DNA from: Curvularia sp. ZM96
Lineage: Eukaryota > Ascomycota > Dothideomycetes > Pleosporales > Pleosporaceae
Length of the DNA stretch: 64,000 nucleotides
NCBI GenBank assembly: GCA_022457065.1
Contig: JAJGBQ010000005.1
Location: 2,046,001-2,110,000, forward strand
Direction of reading: 5' to 3'
The notes beneath the pieces are model-generated. The model was not told the origin of the DNA. It saw only the letters and a program-made list of their open reading frames with translations, and searched no databases. The position numbers and the translations under genes were made by a program. Positions 35,826 through 47,845 of this stretch are shown here, piece after piece (position 1 is the stretch's first letter; each line of letters starts with the position of its first letter).

Positions 35826-38800
35826 TTATGTTGGCGTGTTCCTACCATGGGTAGCAGTCATACTGTAAGGCGCCTGGAAGCAAACTACGTTAGTGGTGTG
35901 TGCTTACGCCTGCTTGAGAAGCAAGTGACTTACCAAGACTTTCTTCGCATTGCAGATGCGCCATGCAAGGTTCCTGACCGTACCGTCCGCCTGTACTACC
36001 TCAGGGGCAAACTCGATACCGAACCTGCATCTCGTCAGTCTGTTGTGCTGCAGGCGTGAACAATGTCAGTGAACCTACATCTGGTGTACTGCAAAGACTA
36101 CGCGCTTGGCAAATTTGCCATGTCGTTCTACCCGGCTGCCAAAAGGCTCCTCAGGCGTCGAGGGTGCAACCTCTGGGTCGCGGTCAAAGCAGTTTTGGAT
36201 AATGGGGAGAAGGGCCTCTTCCACAGCCCGATGCATTGTCCCGTTCTCGTCCACTTCCACATCGTCTTCATCAAATCGTGGAATGCGAATCTCGAAAGCT
36301 TGTGAAAGTGCCATGACATGATGTCCGCCGCCGTGGTGGTATCTGAATTCGAAAACACCAGTGGTCCACCACAGCTTGTCTCCATGGAACTCGACTTCGC
36401 CAGTGTAGCAGTCTGAAGACTCTTCATCGGCAGGGTTTGCAGACTGCAGCTTATCCGAGACTAGTATGCCATCGTCGGCACGAGCAGTGTCAAACATATC
36501 CTTGTTAGTGGCAACCCATCTTCCATTCGAACTGATGTGCGTGACTTCACGAGACTGGTTGTCGGCGACCATGTATAGTCCAATCCAATCCTTCTTGCTA
36601 TGTTTCAGGGGCGCTTGCCAGCGGACCTTGATGGGCGCGCCGTATTCCAGGACGAGTGTCTTGAAATCGTTTGTCCGAGCGGCTGGAATCCTAGCGAGTT
36701 CGCCTTCGCGGCCACCATTCTTCTGCTTTTCAACTGTTGGAGGTAGCAGAGTTCCTTCGACCTCTAGCTTGTATTGCTTAGCATCCAAACCAGATATGTC
36801 TTCAGAGAAGCGGCTGATAGTAATCCGTGTTCGGGGGGCTTTGAAGAGGCTCGTGGTATCATGAGCGAATCTATCAAACTTGGCGGCAATCTTTGGCCTG
36901 GTATTGTCCAAGAAATTTTCAATCTTTTCCACGATTGAGTTGATGTACCGATCGGCTGCCGACTGCCACTGGCGGACCGGATCAGGCAATGCTTGACGCA
37001 CAGTTTTGCTAACACCCGACATTTCACGGAGGTTACGACCGTACAACTAGACGCAAAAGGTTAGCAAATGATACTGTAGACTGTTGGGACTCGTCGTATT
37101 GACGAGTATACTACATAGCTCCCGCTCCAGAGTTGATGCCTAGAAGATTCACAGAGTCTTTGAATGCTCAAATTAGGTACTTGACTCACCTTAATGACAT
37201 GCGGCTTCTCCACGAACTGTAGGAAGGCAAGGTTGAGGATGTGGGCTGTTGTTGCGAGATAGAAGACGGCTGGGCTCCATGTTATGATGGCTATACCCCA
37301 GACACCGGCAAGTCCAAGAACCCTCTCTGGGTTGTTCAAGAAGCGGTAGATACCACTGTAAGTAAGCGACTTGGAAGGAGGGTCGAAGAAGAAGTCGCCG
37401 CAGAACCATCCGAATTCTCCAAGGGACTCGTAGATGCTCATGGCAACCCACATTTGAAGAGCAATCATGGCCACGCCAAGGACATGTCGGAAGAGCGCAA
37501 GTCCATTTAGACCGTCTGAGGGGAGGCTGTACATCTTCCAGGCGACCGCGACAAAGCTTGCGTGGCTCATGGTCATACTCATGTGGTAGAGGGACTTCCA
37601 CTGGCGCCAAGCCTCTTCTTTGGTATCTCCATACTTGATGAAGTGCTTAGTCCAATTCTTCTTCTTGGACTGTCGGTCCAGAATGTAGCCTAGACCCAGT
37701 GCATACCACAATCGCCAGCCCAAGGCATTGATGAATAGGAATGCCTTCACTGTCCACGTGTTTGGAGTCAGTACCGCCAAACAGAGCATGTAAAATGAAA
37801 GCAACACTACCGTGACATCGATGGAACGATGGAAGTCTGTGTTCAGAGGTCCTACAATATGGTGCGTTGGGGCGGGTTGCTTGGAGGGGTCGTAGGCAGT
37901 TTCGCCGAAAGCGAGCTCAGTTTGGCTAGTCCGTGGACGGTCTTCTGAGGCAACCTCCCCAGAATTATGGCGCGTACGGCGGGGAGGAGCTGGGTTGTAG
38001 GTCGCCTCGATGTGGGGTTCCTCTACAATAGACAAGAAAGCAAATTGGGCAGCATGGGCGATGATGGAGATTGCTAAAACTTTGTAGCTCGCCGTCATTA
38101 GGGCGATACCATAGTATCCGGCATACCCTATCGAGTACATGGGGCTGTGTGCAGGGGTGGCCGGTTAGTATGTGTTTAAGTCAACGACGTAGCAGAGAGA
38201 ATCTTACTGTGGTGCCATCTCAAAGACGCCGTCGAATGTCAGACTTTGGTCGATGAGGTAGAAAAAGTCACCCCAGTACCACGCAAAGTCCTTGACAACT
38301 CGGTGCGCGTCCAGCTTGACCCATAGGTTGAAAAGAAAGAGGGCAATGCCCGTCGTCCATCGCAAAGCCCACAGGAGCCAGCTTTCCTGGGGGCGATTGA
38401 AGCAGGCGATGGCGAAGAGGCAGTATGACACGAAATCACACATCAAAATCAGGTCTACAACACGTCTAAAAACCAGCCATGTGTTGTACTCAAGCGGTGC
38501 GTCTTCAAACTTGTAATCCTCTGGGATCTTGATCTCTAGCTCACGCTTGAGAAGTTTGTATAGGGCTGGATTTGGGTTCTTGCCAGTCTCGGGGTTCTCG
38601 AAGATGTGGCTCTGCTTGGCCCACAAGACCAGGCGGTTGTGCTTGGACTGGCCATCGAGGAGCCAGCCAATACCTGCATTGTAGCCAGCGCGCCAGAACA
38701 GGAAGACTACAGCGAATACGGGTATGCGGGCGCTTTTGGGCAGTACAAAAAAGGTCAAGATCATGGAGGCGAGCACAGCAAGGACTGCTAAATCCGACAG

Positions 38801-39165
38801 GTTCTTGGGTTGCGAGGGCGAAAGAAGCTGCGAGACCATGTCGTGGGTTTGGGGCACAATGAAGACTGCACCGCAGAGTTAGTACTGAGGGGAGGCTTTG
38901 TGGGGACGGGCACGCCATGTATGCACGAGAGTTGCCTTTTGTTCTCGCCATAGTTGAAGACTGGAAACATACCTGTACCGTCCGGAGTCCTTCCGTAGGT
39001 TCGCTTCTTGCTGGCATCACCTTTGTGCTTTCTGTCTTCATCGTCGTTCAATTGCAAGACCTTTTGCTTAGCATCGTCTGCACTGTTGAGATGTAGTGGT
39101 TTCGCGCCTGGCCGCTCCCGTAATTGGCTACCTTCGGCCTTGGAGCCGTTGCTAACATCAGCCAT
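35826..39165 (-). CDS. CHO2: Phosphatidylethanolamine N-methyltransferase Cho2
   Basis: Six exons, 39165..38973, 38865..38208, 38144..37190, 37046..36079, 36024..35934 and 35873..35826, encode 970 residues. Cho2 makes the first methylation of phosphatidylethanolamine, using S-adenosylmethionine, on the way to phosphatidylcholine in the ER. After a polar N-terminus come two multi-span methyltransferase halves. The first has [16 protein letters not shown] (made across a splice); the second has [18 protein letters not shown] long soluble C-terminal domain follows ([20 protein letters not shown]). The final two small exons (91 and 48 nt) encode [26 protein letters not shown] and a short tail ending RNTPT. 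Length and layout match fungal Cho2 (yeast 869, filamentous fungi about 950-1000). All junctions keep frame. Confidence 0.95.
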
Positions 39166-40193
39166 GTTGGATGTGAGACGCGGACAACGGAGTGAAAGGC
39201 AGATGCCTAAGAAGCAGGTGGGCGAGGATTTCACCCGGCTAATATCACCGCAAGGGCCAAGGCGCGAGTGCTGCGTGAATTGCCGTGTTGAAGGAGAGGT
39301 AGCTACCGTACTGTACGGAACTATCCTCTATTGGAGCTGAGTGCGCCGCCGCCGATCTAGATTCCGTTTCGTATTTGTGCGGCCGCAAATCTCGCTTCTT
39401 TGATGCGGACCAACGAGAAGGCGTAGAGTGTTGAACTCCAGCTAGCGTGTGAATGTTGAACGTGGGAGGAGAGTGGGAAAGGTGGTGGGCAGTTACTTCG
39501 TGCAGCGGCCGCGCGAAGGAAGCGTGGGCTGCGCGGGCGGCACGTCACTGTGTGGGGCTAGAGCATAAGCCGACCGGGCCCGAAGAGGCAGTCATGGGCC
39601 GAGCTCCCGAGCAACATGCAGCCGTGGCACATGTCAAATGAATTTTTTTTACTACAATTACACGACTTGCTGCTATCCTGGCTAAAGACACATGTACTGT
39701 ACATACTACAGGACAGTTCTGATGACCCGATTTCCGGAATGTAGCCCAAGTGCTGCGAGAAGATCAACACCTGGGCCAAGGCTAGAGGCCCAGGAAGCGT
39801 GAGGGAGAGTGATCGAGCATCATCGAAGGCAAAGGAAGAACCCAGATTGCTCAAACGCTTCTGGTGCGCCAATTAAACTGAGGCTATGCCTTGTATGTAC
39901 ATACGCATGTATGCACGGGAAGTGGGGTACTATAGAGTGTTGCCATTACTCCTTCTCATCACACAGAGTTTGTCCTACTTCTCATGGATCTGCCGCCCTC
40001 TGCCCTTGTCCACTTTGGCCTGCTGCGGGGTAATCTGCGCCCGGGTATGACTTCTCAATTTCTCAACAATTCCCTCAAAGGGTCTTCATGGACGTGTTTG
40101 TGCTGAGTTGATGTTGATATCCGATGCCACTCCAAGTGGCCTTGTGAATGCCAGTGGTGGTCACCGGCGGAGGCGGGTAGGAATTTGATCCAG
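39166..40193. other. Cho2 promoter region
   Basis: About 1 kb upstream of the Cho2 start and downstream of the orphan at 40194. No gene is seen. It contains a site resembling the inositol/choline response element (listed separately). Confidence 0.6.
39630..39639 (+). promoter_or_regulatory. Possible inositol/choline-response-like element
   Basis: The decamer CATGTCAAAT matches the yeast UAS-INO consensus CATGTGAAAT at nine of ten positions and lies about 465 bases upstream of the Cho2 start. In yeast this element drives phospholipid genes including CHO2. Whether this fungus uses the same factors is unknown, and one such match can arise by chance. Confidence 0.25.
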
Positions 40194-40931
40194 TCATACA
40201 TCCTGGTCCTTGTAGACGGCTCGAGGCTTGAAGACTGCAGCTTCCGGGCGGAGTACGAAATGCGTCGACACATTGGTCATGGGTAAAGTCCACGCAGCGT
40301 TGGTCTGCTCCACACGGTCGCTGCCAGAGCCCAGACACTCTCCAGTTTGTGCGGTCACTGCAATTTCATCCATGCTCAGAAAGCCATCGGGTGCCGTGTC
40401 ATTGACAAGGGGAGAGTTGCTCGGTTTCCTTTGTATGGGACAATGAGCCGTTGTGTCCGCCCAACTGCACCAACTCAGCCCTGCAGGCTCCGGCTCGTCT
40501 GGATATGAGGATAATGTAGAGTCTGAGGCAAGATCTGGTATTGTCGATGGAAAGGATGTAGACGGCGTCGACACTGTCTCGGCCAGGTAAATGTTTGTTC
40601 TGCAAGCTTGCAGGTTGTTGAGAAGGGCTTCTTCATCGCGTTCTCGATACTTGATCTCTTTGTCGAGTTGACGCATATTCTGCTGTATCTTCTTCTTTTT
40701 CTTGCGCGGTAAATACAAGTCAGCATCAAGCTGCCGTGCACTCCGAGCGTGCTTCTTGCGCAGCGCCTGCAGGTAAGTAACACAATTGGCAAGATTGGTT
40801 TCCAAGTGTTCTTTTTGATGCTCCAGTCTTAACAAATATGCGGGATCGGCAAGCACGCCTTCATTGCTGACGAAGAAGTTTTGCTTGGTCGGAATGTTCC
40901 AAGGCTTGGGCCAGCTAGTATAACACATCAT
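40194..40931 (-). CDS. Hypothetical protein with basic coiled coil
   Basis: A single-exon frame of 245 residues. Starts at 40931 (MMCYTSW) and 40928 are both possible. The N-terminus is polar and Trp/Pro-containing (WPKPWNIPTKQNFFVS). Residues about 33-107 form a likely coiled coil (YLLRLEHQKEHLETNLANC onward), broken by a strongly basic run (PRKKKKKIQ) that could be a nuclear localisation signal. The remainder is Ser/Thr/Pro-rich and acidic (TSFPSTIPDLASDSTLSSYP), which would fit an activation-type or disordered tail. A basic region plus leucine-containing helix suggests a bZIP-like factor, but the bZIP basic signature is not present, so I leave it unassigned. A TATA-like site lies about 90 bases upstream. 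Confidence 0.68.
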   Translation of the reverse strand: MMCYTSWPKPWNIPTKQNFFVSNEGVLADPAYLLRLEHQKEHLETNLANCVTYLQALRKKHARSARQLDADLYLPRKKKKKIQQNMRQLDKEIKYRERDEEALLNNLQACRTNIYLAETVSTPSTSFPSTIPDLASDSTLSSYPDEPEPAGLSWCSWADTTAHCPIQRKPSNSPLVNDTAPDGFLSMDEIAVTAQTGECLGSGSDRVEQTNAAWTLPMTNVSTHFVLRPEAAVFKPRAVYKDQDV

Positions 40932-41019
40932 GTCGACAGTTGTAGATTGTTTAGGGATTGAAAGATTTGGGAGAGATCTAAGAGGCTAGAGATTGTGGTG
41001 AGGGCAAGAACGGTTTTGT

Positions 41020-41025
41020 ATTATA
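41020..41025 (-). promoter_or_regulatory. TATA-like box of the coiled-coil gene
   Basis: TATAAT on the minus strand, about 90 bases before the start codon at 40931 and followed by a pyrimidine-rich, A-rich leader. Placed by position and sequence only. Confidence 0.35.
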
Positions 41026-41222
41026 CCAGCCAAGTAAACAAGCACTGACAAGAAAGTCGGCTGAAGCGACCCTGCTTACGATGGCTCAGTGTCGTGGGCT
41101 ACCACGCATAGGTCAAGCCATCCTGGCCAAGAACCGTTCCAATAGCTCAAGACTCGGAGAGGCTGAGCGTCAAAGAAAGTCAAAGACTGAATGGAAGATT
41201 TGGAGGAATATCGGTAGAAAAC

Positions 41223-41783
41223 CTACCACCATAACCCAAAGTACCAACGTTGTGGCCAGAGGCTAGACGCACGCCTCCGGGCCATAGTGCAGTCTATAGA
41301 CTTGGTTCCCAGGAACAGGGACAAGCTACAGCTCTCGGGATGGCGTGGTTTTGTTATTGTTCGATTCCGACAATTAGGATGGTTACAAAGGGGTGTCGGG
41401 AGGCTTGCAGCAACTGACCCTGCACCAGCGTAGTCGGTAGCGTATTTGGCAAGGGCGACTCGCCATAGATCTGAGCTGGTTAGAACCGGGGAGCGCGAGG
41501 CCGGTGCGGGGCTGAGAAGAGTGGGTGAACGTTGATGTTGATGCCTTTGAACAGGAGATTCTGGCGTTTTAAGATTGTGCTGGTAAGAGAAGACTCTTTG
41601 CTCTAGCCACGAGAAGGCATGCTGGGTTTTCAGCCTGTTCTCCAGACTGCTGAATATGCTTCGCGCGTCCGTGCTACATATGGAGGGGCCGTTGCTAGTT
41701 GGTGGTGTGATTTCAAGATTGTTATGCAAGGGGGGAGAGCCTCGTCGAGCATGGACGGTGCGATCTGGGTGGCATGATTCCAA
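41223..41783 (-). CDS. Possible hypothetical protein, Ser/Pro-rich
   Basis: An open frame of 186 residues on the same strand as the coiled-coil gene. The N-terminal two thirds are rich in Ser, Pro, His and Arg. A more protein-like core is ENRLKTQHAFSWLEQRVF and SSDLWRVALAKYATDYAGAG. After that point the composition changes (Cys, Arg and Trp-rich, ending WYFGLWW), which suggests that the real gene splices out or ends near 41.42 kb. No family recognised and no clear intron chosen. It may be a real lineage-specific gene with a wrong 3' end, or a chance frame. Confidence 0.35.
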   Translation of the reverse strand: MESCHPDRTVHARRGSPPLHNNLEITPPTSNGPSICSTDARSIFSSLENRLKTQHAFSWLEQRVFSYQHNLKTPESPVQRHQHQRSPTLLSPAPASRSPVLTSSDLWRVALAKYATDYAGAGSVAASLPTPLCNHPNCRNRTITKPRHPESCSLSLFLGTKSIDCTMARRRASSLWPQRWYFGLWW

Positions 41784-42924
41784 CGCTATGGGATGAGACG
41801 TAGTGCGAGTTTCTCCTAGTTGCTCTCCAGCACAATCGTTTTATAGAGTGCGACCGACAAAGTTGTTTTGGCCGGGTGTTCAGTCATGCTGGGTTAGCGG
41901 GGGAAGACTGTTTTCCTTGGCGGGTGAAGCGCGTGTGTACCTGCATGTGTGCAACGCTGGCATAGGTGATCAGGGCTAGAGACATGAATTGCCTCGATTG
42001 AGCAGGCCGTATAGTAATCAAGCGATGAATAAGCCCGTGCTTACAAGGTCGATGTGTTTGTGTCGCCGATCCATCCCGCTGTTCCCACTGCATCTGTATT
42101 GGCTCCTACAACGCTGTGCTCTGCAGTTTGTCGGTTACTAGAACCGCGCCGTATCTGCCATACCAGCCGCGCTGTACAGCACTTTATATAACAACCCCGT
42201 GTCGCGGTACTTTTGCACTCGCATTACTCAGGCACATGTGCCGAGACGGTTGTCTGGCTCCGCTGTGACGGCATCGCTTATGCAGGCCGTTGCGCAACCC
42301 CGCAGTGGCATTGTTCACATACGAGGGTAGGACGGCCTCTGGACGCTTTGCCACGGTACCTGAGCGGTTGGTTCGGCCTTGGTGTCACTGCTGCAGATGC
42401 ATGATGTGCATGCTGTACGATGGTGTTGGCTGCATGCGCGCCCGGCGATGGAGAGTTGCCTGGTGCGGGCGTAGGTAGTGACGTCACCACTGCCATAGCC
42501 CTATAGCAGATGCCTGCCCGCCATGGACAGACTGACGGTGCTGACAGATGGCAACGGTGCCTCTCCTCCCATGGGCGGGGCAATAAGCAGCTTCCGGCGT
42601 ACGAATGCGGAGCGTGAGATGCACAGCCGTCGTGATTTGCTGGCGGGTGCCCGGCGATACAAACACCACATCCGCTAGCTGGGTTGCATGCCTCCAGGCA
42701 ACGGCAGTGCAGTGTCGTGTTCCTGGACAATTTGAGATGAACGTGTAGCGGGCCTGTAGTTACCGCCAGCTACCGCATCGCATAAGCTTTCGAGTACCCA
42801 CATTACGTACTTTGCGGGTACTATAAGTAGCACGCAGCCTGCAGCGCCTTCAAGGTCAAGAAGACTGCTCGTGACGGGCCAAAAATCTGACCAAACCACA
42901 CTGCCTTTCCAAAGCTGCTGCAAC
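41784..42924. other. Upstream region of the Egt1 gene
   Basis: About 1.1 kb. It contains a TATATA run near 42.185 kb and a perfect 12-base palindrome near 42.235 kb. The frames here (up to 150 codons on the minus strand) look like chance. Confidence 0.55.
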
Positions 42925-45900
42925 ATGGCCGCCAAGATCCTCGACATTCGTGTCGATACTGCCGAATCGGATATCCTGGCCGATATCAAAAAGGGCCTGA
43001 GGCCTGGTGCTGGTGCCGAGAAGACTCTGCCCACGTTGCTGCTCTACGAGTAAGCAGAGCATCCATCAAGTCCAGTATTCGTGCTAATATCCTTCCCTTT
43101 TCTCCAGCCAAGAAGGACTTCGCCTGTTTGAGCAGATCACCTACCAGGACGAGTGAGGAGCTTCTTGCACCAAGCACCAAGCTGCCAAGCTGACTAATGT
43201 GCTCTGCACTAGGTATTACCTGACCAATGCGGAAATCCAAGTGCTCGAGACATACGCAGACAGCATTGCCCAGCGCGTTGCCCCAGGCTCGGTCGTGGTG
43301 GAATTGGGGAGCGGGTACGACTCTGGCTCCCACTGCACACAAGAGATTGGAAACGAGCCTTGCGCTTCGTAAGTACTAATAGCTGGACAGCAATCTGAGA
43401 AAAGTCAACATATTGTTGCAGGCCATCGATCGTCTTGGCAAAGACATCGAGTACTACGCCGTCGATCTGTCCCTGCCCGAACTGGAAAGAACCTTTAAGC
43501 AGATTCCCATAGGTACGCAGCCACATCCCCGCATGCTGTCACCACACAGCTTGCACGTACCATCGCTTTGTTGTGTCCCCATCATGCCACACATTCATTG
43601 GCGAGCCTAATCGGGGCTTGCTTCGGTCCTGCATATGTCCCACTCAACAAGACCCACGCTCGCCTGACATGTTACCTATTTGTCGCCAACCGGCGGCATG
43701 ACATATCGCCTGACTCCTTGATGCGAGCATTTGCTGACAAACTACATAGAGGGGTATAGGCATGTCAAATGTTTCGGGCTCCACGGGACGTACGACGATG
43801 CGCTGGAATGGCTGAAGTCTCCTGCTGTCGAGGCCAAACCCAAAACGATCCTCTGGCTAGGATCCAGTTTGGGCAACTTTAAGCGTCATGAAGTACCGCC
43901 GTTCCTTACCGGCTTCGGCCAAGTCTTACAAACCGGTGATACGATGCTTATCGGTATCGATTCCTGCAAAGACCCAAAAGTAAACCACCCACCATAACGC
44001 ACATGAAGCAAATGCTGACATTTTTTCTATCCTAGCGCGTCTTTCATGCCTACAACGACCGCGACGGCATCACCCACAAATTCATACTCAACGGACTGAA
44101 GCACGCAAACGCTCTCATGGGTGAAGACGCTTTCAAACTCGACGACTGGGAGGTCATTGGTGAGTACGACGTGAAAGCTGGCAGGCACCATGCATTTGTA
44201 GCACCGCGTAAGGATGTTGTCATCGATGGAGTGCCAATCAAGCAGGGCGAGAAAATCAGAATTGAGGAGAGCTATAAATACAGCCGCGAGGAGGCGAAGC
44301 ACCTCTGGGAGCTCGCTCAACTCGCCGAGAATGCTGTATGGTCCAACTCAAGGGGTGACTATGGTGAGTGTGCATCCAATCCAGTGGCTTGATGGCGCCA
44401 ATCTGATCATCCCCAGGACTACATCTTGTCTCTAAGCCTGCGGTCTTTTTCCCTACCGCACCAGAAGAATATGCACCAAAGCCCGTGCCTTCCCTCACTG
44501 AATGGCAGGCACTCTGGAATGCCTGGGATGTCGTTTCAAAGCAGATGATCCCAGAAGAAGAACTACTCTCGAAGCCAATCAAGCTCCGCAACGAGTGCAT
44601 CTTTTATCTAGGTCACATTCCCACATTCCTGGATATCCACATTGCTCGTGCTACCGATGGCAAACCCACAGAACCAGCCTACTTTTGGAAGATATTCGAG
44701 CGCGGCGTGGATCCCGATGTTGATGACCCAACCAAATGCCACAGTCATTCAGAGGTGCCGGAAGAGTGGCCATCGTTGAAGACGATTATAGAATACCAAC
44801 AAACAATCCGCAGCCACGTTGAGGCGCTCTACAGCTCTGGAGAAGCAGAAAATAACGGTCGTGTCTCGCGTGGATTGTGGCTGGGCTTTGAGCATGAGGC
44901 AATGCACCTCGAGACCCTGCTCTACATGCTTATCCAAAGCGACAAGATTTTGCCGCCACCAGGGACCCGGATGCCGGATTTTGCGGCATATGCTGCACAA
45001 TCAGATATTCAGGCCGTAGAAAACGAATGGTTCACGATCCCAGAGTCTGATGTCAATATTGGACTCGATGATCCGGAGAACGATTTTACAAGCAAACGAT
45101 ACTTTGGCTGGGACAATGAGAGACCTCCTCGATCAGCGCATGTCAAGGCATTTCGCGCCAAGGCCCGCCCTATCACGAATGGTGAATATGCTACATACTT
45201 GCTTCAGACAGGCAAGACGGGTACGTACCCAACATTTCGTTGTTCTAGTGCTCTGAAAACCATTTGTATTGTCTTCCTAAAATCACCTTGCTGACGCAGC
45301 TGGATTAGAAATACCCGCATCATGGTGCGACAAGCCATATTCCAACGCTCAAGGCACAAGTCATTCCAAGAAGGACAGCGTCGTCAACGGCCACATCAAT
45401 GGCAACCATGATTCCACCCAGAGCATCATCGAAGGAAAATTCGTACGCACAGTATACGGTACTGTTCCCTTGCAATTCGCCATGAGTTGGCCCGTCGTCG
45501 CATCTTATGATGAGCTTGCTGGCTGTGCCCAGTGGATGGGTGGTCGCATTCCCACAATGGAAGAGGTCCGAAGTATCTATGCCTATGTCGATAGCAGAAA
45601 GCCGGAGTTTGAGCAGTCGCTCGGAAACACGATTCCAGCAGTCAATGGGTATGTTTTAGGCATTGATTAAGAAGATACATATGTCTAATATCACACAGCC
45701 ACCTAATCAACGAGGGCGTGTTTGAGACACCGCCATCACACCATTTGTCCAACGGCAACTCTAGTGCAGCGACAAGTCTCAAGCCACGCGATCTCTTCAT
45801 CGACCTCGAGGGGGCCAACGTGGGTTTCAAGCACTGGCATCCAGTCTCAGTGGCCGACAAGGGCAACAAGCTCTGCGGGCAGTCTGATCTGGGCGGTGTT

Positions 45901-46240
45901 TGGGAGTGGACTAGTACTGTGCTGGAGAAGCATGATGGCTTCGAGCCAATGAAACTGTACCCAGGATACACAGGTGCGTGAGAATCCAACAAACTTTTGT
46001 TCCATAACTATGCAAAATCATATCGCTGACAGCACGCAGCCGACTTCTTCGACGGGAAGCACAATGTGACTCTGGGCGGATCTTGGGCGACACATCCCCG
46101 TATCGCTGGGCGCAAGACATTGTAAGTACAGAAAAACAACGTTGGCTTTGATCATGTGACTGACTTGTTGAAGCGTCAACTGGTACCAGCGCAACTATCC
46201 CTATGTCTGGGCCGGTGCCCGCATTGTGGCAGATATCTAG
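42925..46240 (+). CDS. EGT1: Ergothioneine biosynthesis protein Egt1 (EgtD-EgtB fusion)
   Basis: Eleven exons: 42925..43049, 43108..43152, 43213..43314, 43391..43512, 43750..43979, 44036..44363, 44417..45220, 45300..45648, 45699..45973, 46040..46121 and 46174..46240. They encode 842 residues, near the N. crassa Egt-1 size. The N-terminal half is the SAM-dependent histidine trimethylase that makes hercynine (SAM motif ELGSG at 87-91). The C-terminal half is the non-haem iron sulfoxide synthase that joins cysteine to hercynine. Its DinB-like domain shows H384 (YLGHIPTF) and the H-x3-H-x-E motif H477, H481, E483 (FEHEAMHLETLL). The FGE-sulfatase-type domain ends with LGGSWATHPRIAGRKTF and NYPYVWAGARIV. 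The product protects against oxidative stress and is probably cytosolic. All splice phases agree. Confidence 0.96.
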
Positions 46241-46635
46241 ACCATTGTATATGGTTTGTGTGTTGGAGCATTTGTAGTCTCGCAACGGGGCGAGCCAGCA
46301 GTGAGGATTGGACGCCAACTCTGCTGACTCGCTGTATGCTTCACTGCCACAACGGCGGGCATTCATTCTACGTAGGGCCGCCATGAATCATGTTTTTCAT
46401 TCTTGTTTTATACACAGTCGCTTCAGTTACAAGCTTACCATTACACTCTCCATATAAATATTAGTTGTTGTTTGTCACATAGTACTTATCTATAGTCAAA
46501 TGCGCAGCTACTCACGATTCAAGATCCATCTAGCCTCCTCTATCTGCTTTACCACTTCATTTGCCAGCATCTCCAAGACGCCCATTTTCTAATCAGCCCC
46601 TTCGTTACAAAGTAGGCAACTGGTCAAAACACAGG
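46241..46635. other. Short intergenic region
   Basis: About 0.4 kb, AT-rich, between Egt1 and the next plus-strand gene. It must hold the Egt1 3' UTR and the promoter of the Cys/His protein gene. No features recognised. Confidence 0.6.
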
Positions 46636-47845
46636 ATGGGTAACGGTCCGTTATACAAATGGAAAGCTCATGCAGCCTTAGAGTAAGCTGTTTCTTTTCT
46701 TATCCTAGTTGCTTACATTTATGGGCTGTTTTCTTGAGACCATGAGCCTAGACAAGATACAAGTGCTAATCAAATAGACACCATTGCGGAGAATGCCACC
46801 ATCCATTAGCACATCCACGCGCGAAGACATCTTGCTTGAGAAATCATGTTGAATCATGCGCACGTTATCATCCGGTTTGTCAACACTTCACGATTAGGAA
46901 ACGCAGAATTAACGTGATACAGATTCTGTTTTTGAGCTTACGCGACCATAAGTGCGACTACTGCTCCATGATTGACAACGCTGAGGACAAACGGCATGAG
47001 GCTATTGCCAAGCAACTGCGCACTGTGTACAAGAGCTGCGGCAAGGTTGGATGGACTATCGTTCCATCAGATCAAGCGAGAGAGGCCAACAATGGCAGCA
47101 GCTTGGGTATAGAAAACAAGCACATACATGCATCTAGTGACAAGAAACCCTCGAAACGCGAGCGAAAGGATGCGAAAAATCTGGCGAGAGCGGCGTCTAG
47201 GACACACATAGTCACTAAAGACGAGATTAATCATGTCAAATCCGTCATTCATTCTAACGATGGCATCACTGGACATGCCCCCTACGAACCCCGCAACACT
47301 GAAGAGATTAAAGAGATCGAAAAACAGCTTCGCGTAAGTAGGCCTACATCGGATCCTACATACCGTCCACACGCTCCTGACTGACGTGGGATTAGGATCA
47401 GACAGAACTCAACGCCAAAGGAAACAAAGCAAAACTCAAGAGGCTCGCGGAAACTCCCAGCAACATATTAAAAGTGGACTTCGAAGCCGAGATGGACCGC
47501 ATCTTAACCGCCTTCCACATCACCGAGCTACTCAAGCGTAACACCAAAACCAAAGGCATGCACGGAAAGGAACTCAAGATCTTCAAAGGGCTTATTGATA
47601 CCTTGAAGCAGAGCATCATTGATGATATCATCTTGGCCAAGACAGACGAGTTGGAAGTATGCATGCGACGAGCAGGTTACTTGCGATTTGTTAATGGAAA
47701 GTCGTCCCAAAGTGTGAAGGACAGACATTCTTCCATTGACCGGAAGACGGCTGAGAGATCGACCAAACGTATGAAGGAGTCTGATGAGACGGAGACTGAG
47801 GCTGAGGCTGAGGCTGAACAAGAAGGATCTGATTCGCTCACTTAG
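46636..47845 (+). CDS. Hypothetical protein with N-terminal Cys/His cluster
   Basis: Modelled as exons 46636..46682, 46778..47333 and 47396..47845, 350 residues. The first exon (MGNGPLYKWKAHAAL) joins in frame to a 46778 acceptor and gives a start to an otherwise ATG-less upstream frame. The junction segment contains C19, C22, C35, H39, C43 and C50 (HHCGECHHPLAH, CLRNHVESC, HPVC), with a later C-x2-C (KCDYC, 75-78). This looks like a zinc-binding module. The middle is basic (KKPSKRERKDAKN). The last exon forms likely helices (KVDFEAEMDRILTAFHITEL) and ends in an acidic repeat (TETEAEAEAEQ). Family not recognised. If exon 1 is wrong, translation would begin near M79 (ATG at 46968) and the Cys cluster would be lost. 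Confidence 0.6.

Noticed and set aside
41340..41375. TTCGATTCC stretch resembling a tRNA T-loop
   Set aside because: No matching acceptor stem, D-arm or anticodon arm could be built around it.
42278..42730. 150-codon minus-strand frame upstream of Egt1
   Set aside because: It is His/Cys/Pro/Arg-rich without regular spacing and falls in the likely Egt1 promoter region.
47067..47372. 101-codon minus-strand frame
   Set aside because: It is antisense to exon 2 of the Cys/His protein gene and has no independent evidence.
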